Shown: in pieces, positions 34,801-42,856 of the stretch | Position numbering within the stretch: the first letter of the stretch is position 1 | How the letters are laid out: each line of letters starts with the position of its first letter | Source: DATKPC01 sp035524275 | Lineage (GTDB): Bacteria > Pseudomonadota > Gammaproteobacteria > Burkholderiales > Burkholderiaceae_F | DNA: 64,000 nucleotides | Assembly: GCA_035524275.1 (NCBI GenBank) | Contig: DATKPC010000051.1 | Location: forward strand, 21,205-85,204 | Direction: 5' to 3' | Position numbers and translations under genes: made by a program | Notes under the pieces: model-generated | Told to the model about the DNA's origin: nothing | The model's input: the letters and a program-made list of their open reading frames with translations, nothing else | Database searches by the model: none

Positions 34801-34868
34801 CCGCGGCAGAATTCGACGCCCTCGAGATGTCGTGGCACGCGGCGCGGGCGCGATCGGCGATCGGTTAG
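31809..34868 (+). CDS. Class III nucleotidyl cyclase-AAA ATPase-TPR regulator
   Basis: This 1019-residue cytoplasmic protein begins with an adenylate/guanylate cyclase domain (~15-200). It has the two metal aspartates in FSDVCGST (Asp25) and SIQGDGVFAVFG (Asp69) and the DITNTAARLAAAAG helix. An AAA/NB-ARC-like ATPase follows, with FIGRQTVLRALRRF, Walker A AAAGLGKS (~245-252) and Walker B VMLVDDWQWAD (~360). A long alpha-helical, TPR-like C-terminal half completes it. This architecture is widespread in soil proteobacteria and actinobacteria and is usually uncharacterised. The first Walker A glycine is replaced by alanine. The ATG was chosen over a GTG at 31722 because of its AGGGG site. It converges with the next gene, and their stop codons overlap. 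Confidence 0.82.
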   Translation: MTFEIDARPVQWTGTRRLVTALFSDVCGSTRIAESLEPEDYAQLLGSFREIWRTTISEHGGKIVSIQGDGVFAVFGYPDTHEDDARRAVDAALDIHDRVRRLRVPENSRTRPAVQMHSGVHAGTVVISEGDPEIGRLDLSGDITNTAARLAAAAGVGQVLVSEESLGPYAQFFELGECTKQVLRGRSTPLSTVAVLRRANVSRRFDATARRGLTPFIGRQTVLRALRRFLDTDPPAATPCFVIVAAAGLGKSRVLEELAREIDVERFLVLRGGCEKYLDARVLQPFAQMLQCLLGVTSRTAAPQPGTSSLPGGNLSGLEVEAARLLQLPGFEHMVTGPSADAGGVVDRFGSLFKALASSRRLVMLVDDWQWADSASRRLMEYLLHEVGGLHVILAGRPREESAEWIAGAPHLVLTPFAASESVAAIRRWLPEADPFLAGSVHAYAGGVPLFIEEICHSVAAGGPLRSPQHQGRPQAWLASLIASRLDRLPADLGRMVRASAVIGNVIPIDLLQRVLGKSCDDSELRALAEADFLYPDDRAGTLRFKHGITRDAVYEATGLGDRTAWHSRTYAALLEQARDSEREDALEGLAYHGRGAGNWDRAAHFAERAGDKAMAAFALDRARSQYLAAMEALDREPAMSSEQGLRWCLLANKLAMVGIFDPLAFDNDLSVFERAVQLAARIGDEQAIARSMYWLGYMCYGFGRLRAGVDHARDALSKARALSDAPLSAQISAALGQMLVATCDYNEAIPLIDAAVTAKRRRSRLGGGMAVGSAYALSCKGSALADQGDFAGAHQCFDEAMLLLGESMHPVGTSVRNWICVANVWQGHWERAEFIAVEGGRIAENTRGLLLLAVSRAVAGYSRWAGSGLRAGLDQLRDAVRWMEARRGDFYASLFYGWLVEACIAEDQIDEARRHAARLLRRSREGERLGEAVGCRALAIAAARSGDTARCEQWMARAERSTDIRRSRRESALNLFARAQCLETTGRAAAISYLERAAAEFDALEMSWHAARARSAIG

Positions 34869-37800
34869 TTGTTCACGCGGGCCCGGATAGCGCTCGCCAT
34901 GACGTCTCCCAGGAGTTGAAAGCCACGCGCCGTCGGATGTAGCTCGTCGCCCCAGTACGCTTCTTTGTTGTTCTCAAAATCCGGTTGCTTTTCGAGGACT
35001 CCCCGAAGGTCGACATGGACTACGCGTCCGGCATAGGGCGCGCTCGCCACGGTTTGTTTGACCATCTCGTTAAGGAGATCGATCAGGCGCCGCATCACGT
35101 CTCTGCACTGCGGCAACAGACTCGGATTGTTTTCGAAATCGTACCCACGCGCGGCAAATACCGGCTTGAGCCAGGGACCACCGGCCGTTGCGGATGCGCG
35201 GCCGTCCGGGATGGGATAGTCGTAGGCATGGACGAAGACGGGTACCTGGGGGGCACCCGCCGCGGACGTCAGCGTCTTGAGAATGTCGTTGAGAAGTCCT
35301 TTCAGTTCGACGTCAATGAATTCCCGGACCTGATCGAGGTCCAATTCATCCCCTTCGGCGCAGGGCCCCGTTTTCAGCATCCGGAAGAGCGCGCAACGCG
35401 TGACGTCGGTGGTTAGCGAGTGCGCGACGACATCGTCGCCGCCGCCGCCGAGCAGGATGGCCGTCAGCTTCGGCGCTTGTGGGTCGTTCAGGTCGGCGCG
35501 GACCGATTCAAGAAAATCGGGGTCGGCCATGTCCTTCAGTAGGCGGCCCCAAGCACAGCGACTGTCGTCGATCCAATAGCCACTCATGCCACTCATGCCA
35601 CTCATGAGCGACTGGCTCAAGCTGGGTTGGAATTTTCCGTCGATGGAGTCGCCAACCCACATTCTCAACCAGGAATCGCCGATGGCAAGTATTCGAGGCG
35701 CGGCGTCGCTCGCGACCGGCCCCGGTATTGCCGGTGGTGGCGCTGGCGGTTGTGGCAAGGCTGCCGCCGCCGATTGCCCGCCGGCGGCCGGAATTGGGTT
35801 TGTCGGTCCGTCGATGCCGACGGTCATTGGCGCGGGGCCCGCGCGCAATCGCCATGGCGAACCCAGAAGCGCCGCGAGGAACCCGAGCATCATCGCGATG
35901 GCTGCATCGTATCCGGGACAGGCATGCGTCGGCCGCGGGCCGGCATTATCACTGTCGCCGAAGTTTGGCTTCAGCGTGGTTTTTCCCTCCAGCAGGTTCT
36001 GCTGACTCGCGGAACCCAGCGCAGCCACGACAACATCACCTCGCTTGACCTCGATGCGGTGCGCCGAGTCGATTCCGAACATGTGCGATTTTTCTGCTTT
36101 CCGCCAAAGCAACCAGGGGACCGTACGCAACTGCATCGTGCGCGTGAACGCAGGAAATATCGTTTCCTTCGCTGCGTCAAGACCCCCCACCCGAAGTTGC
36201 TCGGCCAGGATCTGCGCCCGCAGCCTCCAGAACGTCCCATCGGCGAGCCAGTCGTTCATGACGGCACACAGGTTGCCGAAGACCGTCGGCACGAATCCCA
36301 TGATGGCACCGATCAACGTTCGGGCAGCGAGGTCGGTGGCGGCGCCGCCGGTCGATCGGAGCACTTCCGCGACGATCGGCGGTCGGCTCGAAACCGCCGG
36401 CTGACTCAGAAACGCGAGCATCGCCTTACGAAGCGCCTGACCGTGCTCTTCGCCGATCCGCTTGACCTCGGTGCCCGGGCGTGGTTGGAAGAAGTATCGC
36501 GAAGGCGCCATGAAGTGGCCCGGATAGAAGGGCGGATCTTCAGGCTTCCAGTCCCAGTGGAAGCCGCCGCGCGCAAAGAATTGCCTTTCGCTATGGCCTT
36601 TGTTGTCGAGCCCGAACCACGCCTCGCAGATGTCAGCGAGCATCTCGTTGACGAGTTCGTCGACGCCAAGCGTCAGCTCCCAATGCGATTCGCCGTAGTC
36701 GCTCGCCTCCTGGATCGCCTTCCTCTGGAAATTCTCCAGCGCCGTCGCGGTCGCGTCGCGTGCCCGCCGATAGGTGTCTTCCTGGTCGAGCTTGCGAATT
36801 GCGGCATTGCACGCCGCCGACTGTCGCTCGTATTCCCCGTTCGTTTTCGCATCGAGACCGAGGTAGATCTCCCCAAAGGATTCCCGCATCCGCTCGAGGT
36901 AACCCGTCACGGTGTAATTGCCGTCGGCATTTCGAAGAACGCAGTCGACGCCTTCGCGGCTCGCGACGAGGATGCCGTAAGGGGTCCGAAGCACGCCGCC
37001 GTGATGTTCCCTAATTGCCGTCCAGATTGATGCGGTCAAGTAGTTCGCGCTTGCGTCAGGATCTTCGAGCGCGGCTTTCCAAGCTTGGATCGCGTTGGAG
37101 TCGTCGGGTTGCGACTCGATCTCCAGCAGGCGCCCGATCGCGCGTTCGCCTTCGTCGCCGGTCCAGACTGCGGCCACCGCGTTTCCGACGGCGCCGGCTC
37201 GCGCCTTCAGCCAGTTCCACGTCGCAAGCGACGGCATGAAGGCGTACAGACCCCACTCGAGCCGGACGATCGGATCCGGGTCGGCGCCGTTGCGGTCGGA
37301 ACCGTCCAATGGCATCCGAAGGGTCTTACCCTCCTGTTCAAAACGGAAATAGCGCTGCCGGCCCGCTTCCGCCACGCCGAGAAACGGATCGCTCTGCCCG
37401 GAATAGGATCCGCTGCTGTTGCCGCCGGCAAGCCAGCGCTGCACGACTTCGAACTGCTCCCCGATGCTCGCGTTGTAAGCCATGAAGACGAGCCCGCGTT
37501 CTTGCTGCAGGCTTGCCTGCGCGGCGTCGCCTTGTAGTTTGGGGTCGTGCTTCGGCCCATACGACATGCCGCGCCGAACGAGGCGTGGCGGCCTTCCTCC
37601 CGGCGCGTCGAGTTCCGCCGGTATTTGCGTGCGCGGATTGGCGCGGCGAATATGCGCGTGAAACGGGCACTTCGATCCGTCGGAGTCGAACTTGTAGCGG
37701 AAATCGTTCAATCCATGGGCGGCGACGAGCGGATTCCCACCGAGAGTGGACTTCTTGGTTGGATCATCGGATTGATCCGGCCAGCGCCCCATCATCTTGG

Positions 37801-39625
37801 CCAGGATGAGGTCGTCGTCCAGGCCGGGCACTGCCGCAGCTTCCTTCATCTTCTCGACGGCATTCTTGAGCCCCGCAATGTCCTGTCGGAGTTTCCGGAT
37901 GACGAGAAAAGTGCCATTGCGCAGGAAGTTTCTCGTTTCGTCCATCTCCGGCGCCGAATCTGGCGCGGGATCCGCGGCATTGTCATAGCCCAGCAATACC
38001 TCGCCGAGCGATGCCCGTGGGTCGTAGACTTGCCCGGCTCGTTTTTCCGAATCGTCAAAAACAGGTTGCGACAAGCCGTCCCGGAAGCCGAAATGTTCTA
38101 CGACTTTTCCGTCGGCGTTGCGATAGCAGCGCATCCACTGGAGTGACAGGGGGACGATCCCCGGGTCGATCCGGACGACATCCGTCAGGTAAGCATGGAG
38201 TTTCGTTCGCGCACCCGCTTCGTCCATTTCAGAACCGGGCAGCACCAGATACCGAAGCTGCAGAACGGCGTGGACGGAACTCATGTCGATGCGTGCCGTC
38301 GCGGCGTCCTCCGAAAGATCCTTTGCCTGTGGCCCGTCTTGCCAGTTGCAGGTGGGGAGGCGCCATCGGTGCGGATGGTTTGATCGATAGTCGCCGAGGA
38401 TGCTCGAGCGGCGTTCCATCCCCTGGACGAATTCCTCCGGCAGTTTCCTGATCTCTTCGTCGCTAAGCCCGGCGGCGCGCAACCCTTGGACGGTAAATCC
38501 GACATTGACGGCGATGGCACCCGGCTTCAGATCGTCGCTGTCACGGGTTGGTGCACACCGTTCCATGAACTTCGCCAACGCCGCCGCGCTCGTGAAGGAC
38601 ACCAGGAGCAACACGCCGTAGTCGGCCCTGGAATATTTCCGGACAATGCCGCCCTGGACATCGTTGCGATCGAATTTCGGAAGGGATACCTGTTCGTTTA
38701 GTGGCCGGCGCTTCGGCGGAGTCTCCATGACCCCGTTGGCGAAAAACCACTTGACGGGTTCCTTGAAACGGTCGAACTCGCGCACGATCGCGGCTTGGTC
38801 CGTTCCGGTGTTGACCATGCGCCAGAATTCCGGCAGCAACTCGTGTGCCGCGCGCAACAACAAGGTGCCGTCGAACGTCCCCGGGGGATAGAAATCGGCG
38901 AGCGCGTAGAGCCCGACGAGCGCCTTCAGACCCTGGCGTACTGCAGGTACCGCGGCCTCCTTCGGATTCAGCTGCTCGTTGAACGAGATATTGGTCTGCT
39001 TTGCGGTGACCTGGATGTTGGTGAGATCGACGCCGTCCTCGACCATGCGCGCCGCGATCGCTTCCGCGCTCGGTATCGACATGCGGGTCACGCCGATGTC
39101 GACGTTCGATTGGCGACGCTCAAGACGCTCTTCCATGCGCAGGTATTGCGTGTCGGCGGCCGTCATTCCCGGCACCGCGTAAAGGAATGACGTTTCGGCC
39201 TGGGCCTTCCGCAACCATGCCGCCCATTCTTCGTAGCTGCTGTCCCAGCCGAGGACGTAGTTCTCCGTGTTGCAGAAGATCAAGTCCAGCAGGCGCGATA
39301 CTTTCTGCCAGATCACGCGAACGTAGGCCTGCCATGAGCCGTCGAACGTGACCGCCAGGAGAACGTGATCCTCCGGCTCCAGGACGGCGATCCGAACCGA
39401 ATGGATCTGGCCAACCCGCTCGACGGCGTCGGAAAGAATCCGCGCAAGTTCGAACTCGTGCAGCGACGATCGGCCAAGGTGCAGCGTACGAAGAACCTGC
39501 TTCGCGCGGGTCTTGTACGTGACGGAATCCTGTGACGGGACGAGTCCCCGACGCAATGGGGCGATCACCGTGAGATCCGACGTCCCGGCCAGGCTGCAGG
39601 TCTTGATCTTCAGGTCGCGCTGCAT
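34865..39625 (-). CDS. Four-part fusion: N-terminal unknown, DyP-type peroxidase, P450-like, SGNH hydrolase
   Basis: This protein has 1586 residues. Residues ~1-320 are helical and unassigned. About 325-800 is a DyP-type heme peroxidase, with the GFRDG motif at 513-517 (Asp516), a heme-ligand region CPFHAHIRRANPR (His658) and an LVRRG arginine. About 860-1255 is cytochrome P450-like: HEHHGG-type start, a helical body and the heme Cys1236 in THACPG. The usual ExxR glutamate is not evident (MQLR at the expected place). After a Pro-rich linker, ~1310-1586 is an SGNH hydrolase with IGDSW at ~1316 and GDELHPT near the end. No signal peptide or reductase domain is seen. DyP and P450 together suggest peroxide-driven oxidation, perhaps of a lipid, with the hydrolase releasing or providing it. 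This is inference, loosely analogous to fungal Ppo oxylipin enzymes. Confidence 0.8.
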   Translation of the reverse strand: MQRDLKIKTCSLAGTSDLTVIAPLRRGLVPSQDSVTYKTRAKQVLRTLHLGRSSLHEFELARILSDAVERVGQIHSVRIAVLEPEDHVLLAVTFDGSWQAYVRVIWQKVSRLLDLIFCNTENYVLGWDSSYEEWAAWLRKAQAETSFLYAVPGMTAADTQYLRMEERLERRQSNVDIGVTRMSIPSAEAIAARMVEDGVDLTNIQVTAKQTNISFNEQLNPKEAAVPAVRQGLKALVGLYALADFYPPGTFDGTLLLRAAHELLPEFWRMVNTGTDQAAIVREFDRFKEPVKWFFANGVMETPPKRRPLNEQVSLPKFDRNDVQGGIVRKYSRADYGVLLLVSFTSAAALAKFMERCAPTRDSDDLKPGAIAVNVGFTVQGLRAAGLSDEEIRKLPEEFVQGMERRSSILGDYRSNHPHRWRLPTCNWQDGPQAKDLSEDAATARIDMSSVHAVLQLRYLVLPGSEMDEAGARTKLHAYLTDVVRIDPGIVPLSLQWMRCYRNADGKVVEHFGFRDGLSQPVFDDSEKRAGQVYDPRASLGEVLLGYDNAADPAPDSAPEMDETRNFLRNGTFLVIRKLRQDIAGLKNAVEKMKEAAAVPGLDDDLILAKMMGRWPDQSDDPTKKSTLGGNPLVAAHGLNDFRYKFDSDGSKCPFHAHIRRANPRTQIPAELDAPGGRPPRLVRRGMSYGPKHDPKLQGDAAQASLQQERGLVFMAYNASIGEQFEVVQRWLAGGNSSGSYSGQSDPFLGVAEAGRQRYFRFEQEGKTLRMPLDGSDRNGADPDPIVRLEWGLYAFMPSLATWNWLKARAGAVGNAVAAVWTGDEGERAIGRLLEIESQPDDSNAIQAWKAALEDPDASANYLTASIWTAIREHHGGVLRTPYGILVASREGVDCVLRNADGNYTVTGYLERMRESFGEIYLGLDAKTNGEYERQSAACNAAIRKLDQEDTYRRARDATATALENFQRKAIQEASDYGESHWELTLGVDELVNEMLADICEAWFGLDNKGHSERQFFARGGFHWDWKPEDPPFYPGHFMAPSRYFFQPRPGTEVKRIGEEHGQALRKAMLAFLSQPAVSSRPPIVAEVLRSTGGAATDLAARTLIGAIMGFVPTVFGNLCAVMNDWLADGTFWRLRAQILAEQLRVGGLDAAKETIFPAFTRTMQLRTVPWLLWRKAEKSHMFGIDSAHRIEVKRGDVVVAALGSASQQNLLEGKTTLKPNFGDSDNAGPRPTHACPGYDAAIAMMLGFLAALLGSPWRLRAGPAPMTVGIDGPTNPIPAAGGQSAAAALPQPPAPPPAIPGPVASDAAPRILAIGDSWLRMWVGDSIDGKFQPSLSQSLMSGMSGMSGYWIDDSRCAWGRLLKDMADPDFLESVRADLNDPQAPKLTAILLGGGGDDVVAHSLTTDVTRCALFRMLKTGPCAEGDELDLDQVREFIDVELKGLLNDILKTLTSAAGAPQVPVFVHAYDYPIPDGRASATAGGPWLKPVFAARGYDFENNPSLLPQCRDVMRRLIDLLNEMVKQTVASAPYAGRVVHVDLRGVLEKQPDFENNKEAYWGDELHPTARGFQLLGDVMASAIRARVNN

Positions 39626-39757
39626 GAGGGTCTCTTTCGTCTTGTGTTCTTGTCGCCCCGGCGAATTCGCTTCAGGCTCTGCCGGCCGATCGTCCCGGGG
39701 TCGCTCCCCTCGCGGCCCCGGGTGTCTGACGGCGAAGGCGTTCTCGCCGCGCTACGG

Positions 39758-40363
39758 TCAGCCAGGCGCTCGCGATGGCGATTTTCGTCTCAACTCGGGG
39801 TGCGCGATGCGATAGGCCCGCATGTGTTCCTTGACGTTGCTTTCATACTGCCTGCGGATCGCCATCGGGATGTTTTCTTCGGACCGCTGGGTGATCTGGG
39901 CCTGCGGAAGATCCTCCAGCAGCGACCACAACGTGTTGGGAATGATCTCCCGTCGCTCGCCGTTCGTGATCGCGTAGTCGCCGGCCGCATCGATATTCAC
40001 GCCTCCGGCCTTGAGCACGTCATAGGCGGCTCGGGCGCAGTGCGTTTCAAACGGAGGCTCCGGATCCCAGCACCAGTCGGGTCGGCTTCGATGGTCGTTG
40101 GCCGCTGCAGCGAAGGCGGCGGGATCCGGAATGTCGATCGTGTAGACGACGCCGGGCGGGCGGTCCATCTCCGTATTTGTCTGACTGAACGTCAGCGTCG
40201 TGTTCGGGCCCCACGGCGTGGGTTCACCGCCAAGCCCATGCGGGAACTGGCTGACGTCGACACTCGTGTCGCTTTCGCTGATCATGACGTGGCCCACGCT
40301 TCCCCCGGGCCCGATACCGAGCCCGCGCCAGCCCCAGATCGTGATATTCACGGTAAGTGACAT
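39758..40363 (-). CDS. Unknown protein, possibly a permuted papain-fold enzyme
   Basis: This 201-residue protein lies 132 bases upstream of the DyP-P450-SGNH gene on the same strand and probably belongs to its transcript. It begins NITIWGWRGLGIGPGGSVGHVMI and later has PFETHCARAAYDVLKAGGV, GDYAITNG and IIPNTLWSLLEDL. A His in GSVGHVMI followed much later by a Cys in a helix (THCARAAY) is the order found in circularly permuted papain-like (YiiX/LRAT-type) proteins. I therefore suggest that fold, with low certainty. A GAGGATGAC ribosome binding site precedes the ATG. No signal peptide is seen. Confidence 0.5.
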   Translation of the reverse strand: MSLTVNITIWGWRGLGIGPGGSVGHVMISESDTSVDVSQFPHGLGGEPTPWGPNTTLTFSQTNTEMDRPPGVVYTIDIPDPAAFAAAANDHRSRPDWCWDPEPPFETHCARAAYDVLKAGGVNIDAAGDYAITNGERREIIPNTLWSLLEDLPQAQITQRSEENIPMAIRRQYESNVKEHMRAYRIAHPELRRKSPSRAPG

Positions 40364-40911
40364 GTCATCCTCGGAGTTTTTTGGCCGAATTTCTACCGCG
40401 CACGGTCGCCATTTTCACTTTACGACAGTGGCGTAACGAGGCAGATTGCCGAAAGCAAGGCATAACGGCAATAAAGCCGTGATACTACGACCGCTTCGAT
40501 ATTCGACCCCACCCGGTCGGGTGGGAGCGTGTTCCTGCGGCTCGTTGTGCCGCGCCGGAGGCAGCCTTCGGCAGGCTCGAGTTGGATTCCCGCCCGCATG
40601 AAGGGGTTCGGCGACGGTGGATCTGACCAGAATGAGGGCATGTCCGGTCGCGTGCCGTTGACGCGACGGAGTCCGTCCGCCTCGGTTCAGGCCGCGCAGT
40701 TCTCGCTACACATGCCGAACCGGCTGACGGCGCGTTGAAAGTTTCATAACAAGGGCTGCGCCGTGTCGAGGGCAATCATCGATCTTTGGGGAAGTTTCCT
40801 CCCGGTCGGCGTCGCGCGCGACGCGGGGACCCCTTCCGTCGGCCAAGGCGGACGCGTTTCCTTCTCACCGGGCGACTCCCACCGATACGCGTATCCGTTG
40901 ATCGAACGACG
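40364..40911. other. Divergent intergenic region between the oxidase operon and the SARP gene
   Basis: These 548 bases have no credible gene. They contain a perfect 18-base palindrome (listed separately) and a small ACGGC/GCCGT stem-loop near 40465. As the only gap between the two divergent starts, it probably carries both promoters. Confidence 0.5.
40508..40525. promoter_or_regulatory. Perfect palindrome CCCACCCG-GT-CGGGTGGG
   Basis: Eight-base arms are separated by two bases, and no T-run follows, so it is not a normal intrinsic terminator. It is 145 bases before the 39758-40363 gene start and about 390 before the SARP gene. It could be an operator. Confidence 0.5.
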
Positions 40912-42045
40912 ATGTCGAATCCCCTCGACAAGCGGCAACTGACGCAGTTCGCCGATTCGCTCCGCAGGTTTCGGCAGTTCGTTCGCCACCGCGCGGATAG
41001 TGTGGCTCGCGCGGACGACCGGGATCCGGTTGAGCGTCGCGCGATGTTGCTCGAGGAAATCGACGGCCTTGCGAAGTTGATCGACGAATCGGTCGGGGAT
41101 GCCGACGAGGCGGATTCCGGAACGGAGTGCCATCCAGAGCAAGACGCCGTAGCCGCGCCGCTCCGATGGGCTTCGGTTTCCGAATCGGTCGGGCGGCGGT
41201 CCCTCCACGCTGACGCGGGCGAGTCCTTTCCCGGACTCTCGAGGCTCCTTGGAGGCCCGTCCGTGCTGATCCCGTCGACAGCCGCCTCGCTGGCTGTCCA
41301 TTTCTTGAGCCCGTACCGCGTGATCTGCAACGGCGAGCCGGTTTCCGGCTGGCCAAACTGCCGTGGAAAGCGGATCTTCAATTACTTGATCACACACCGG
41401 CATCGCCCAGTTCCGAAGGAAGTCCTGATGGATCGCTTCTGGCCGGATGTCGAACCCGACAATGCGCGCAACAACCTCAACATGGCGATCTACGGTCTGC
41501 GCAAGCTGCTCGGGGGCCACGACGGGAATCGTTCGCTCGTCGTCTTCAAGGATGGCTGCTATTCGATTCGACAGGACGTCGAGATCTGGGTGGACGCCGA
41601 AGCTTTCATGCAGGACGCCTCGGCGGGGACGGAATTCGATCGACGTGGGGATGTCGCCGCTGCAATCGAAGCCTATCGGCGCGCCGAAGCCATCTATCAG
41701 AACGACTACCTCGCGGACGAGCGGGAAGACGACTGGCTACTTGAGGTTCGGCAGAAGTTTCGCAACGTGTTTCTCGCCGTGACTGATCGACTCAGTCGTT
41801 ACTATTTTGACGATGGACGCTTCGAGGCGTGCCTGTGGACCTCAGCGCGGATGCTGGCTGTGGACCGTTGCGATGAACGCGTGCATTGCCGGATGATTCG
41901 CGCATTCGCGCGACTGGGTCAGCATCATCTGGCGGTCCGGCAGTATTTTGCCTGTCGCGATGCCCTGGCGCAGGAACTGGGGACGACGCCCGGCGTGGAG
42001 ATCGTCCGGCTTTTCGATCGCGTTCGCCGGCGACTGGACGTTTGA
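40912..42045 (+). CDS. SARP/AfsR-like transcriptional regulator with BTAD domain
   Basis: This 377-residue protein has an N-terminal ~150 residues that are charged and unassigned. A winged-helix DNA-binding domain follows (LAVHFLSPYRVICNGEPVSG, then FNYLITHRHRPVPKEVLMDRFWP and NNLNMAIYGLRKLL). A bacterial transcriptional activation domain of helices completes it (AIEAYRRAEAIYQNDYL, then DERVHCRMIRAFARLGQHHLAVRQYFACRDALAQELGTTPG in part). The wHTH-BTAD order is that of SARP-type activators. The start ATG gives a clean N-terminus, though the ribosome binding site is weak and a start at 40786 is possible. It is divergent from the oxidase operon and upstream of two unknown genes, either of which it may control. 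Confidence 0.8.
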   Translation: MSNPLDKRQLTQFADSLRRFRQFVRHRADSVARADDRDPVERRAMLLEEIDGLAKLIDESVGDADEADSGTECHPEQDAVAAPLRWASVSESVGRRSLHADAGESFPGLSRLLGGPSVLIPSTAASLAVHFLSPYRVICNGEPVSGWPNCRGKRIFNYLITHRHRPVPKEVLMDRFWPDVEPDNARNNLNMAIYGLRKLLGGHDGNRSLVVFKDGCYSIRQDVEIWVDAEAFMQDASAGTEFDRRGDVAAAIEAYRRAEAIYQNDYLADEREDDWLLEVRQKFRNVFLAVTDRLSRYYFDDGRFEACLWTSARMLAVDRCDERVHCRMIRAFARLGQHHLAVRQYFACRDALAQELGTTPGVEIVRLFDRVRRRLDV

Positions 42046-42276
42046 GTTCCGCGCCCATGCGGCGTGAATTTCACCGCTTCGATCAGAAACGCCTGCGGAA
42101 AAAATTGAGCGCTACTTGATTGGCGAGTGAGTACGCCCGCCGATCATGGGTCCTGTCGGGGCGCTCATGCGATTGGCGCATAACGTCCCCGCACCGGCGG
42201 GCGGATCGAGTCCGTGAAAATTCGGACTTTCAACCGCAACACAGCCGGCAATTCAACCTTCCACGGAGCTCATGCC

Positions 42277-42750
42277 ATGCCGCTTCAGTCAAATGCTCTT
42301 TTCCAGCCGCACCAGGGGCCGGCGATCGACATCAGCGAGATCACGCCCCTCGCTGTCTCTTCGTCGCTTGCCAACGCGCCTTCGATCAATATCTTTCCGC
42401 CGAATACGCCCTTCTCATGGACCATGGGTGTCCGGCTTTCGGGTACGAGCGTGCCGGCGCATGCCATCGCCGACAAGCTGACTTTCACCGGGCAGTTGGA
42501 GCCGCTCGTGGGGCCGGGAACCGCGGTTGTCGTCGGCTCGCAAGTCCTTTCGGCGCCGACGAGTTCGAATCTCGCTGGCACGCCGCCGACCGCGGATTAC
42601 GTCGCCCTGGTGACGTTCACGCCGACGCCGGGCCAGATTCCGCCCGGGGCGTACATGCTCACCGTGGTCGTGACGGCCACGGCCGGTGCCGTGCCGATCG
42701 ACATTGCCGGCTTCGACCAGGTGATCGTGCAGGTGGCCCCGGGCGCGTAG
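42277..42750 (+). CDS. Unknown 157-residue protein downstream of the SARP gene
   Basis: This protein is rich in Pro, Thr, Ala and Val, with several beta-strand-like segments (PFSWTMGVRLSG, TAVVVGSQVLS, YVALVTFTPTPGQIPPGAYMLTVVVTATAG). The end looks like an immunoglobulin-like or C2-like beta-sandwich (PPGAYMLTVVVTA). No signal peptide or known family is recognised. A GGAG lies before the ATG; a GTG start at 42214 would add 21 residues. It may form a unit with the following gene, whose C-terminus has a similar AGHYRLYAVI strand. Confidence 0.5.
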   Translation: MPLQSNALFQPHQGPAIDISEITPLAVSSSLANAPSINIFPPNTPFSWTMGVRLSGTSVPAHAIADKLTFTGQLEPLVGPGTAVVVGSQVLSAPTSSNLAGTPPTADYVALVTFTPTPGQIPPGAYMLTVVVTATAGAVPIDIAGFDQVIVQVAPGA

Positions 42751-42856
42751 TTCGATGACGCGGATTACCCGCACAGCACGCGATCCCGGCTCCGGCCGGG
42801 ATCGCGCGCAGCCCGGGTGAATCACTTTCCTCGGCGGACGAGGGGAGGGACGATCT

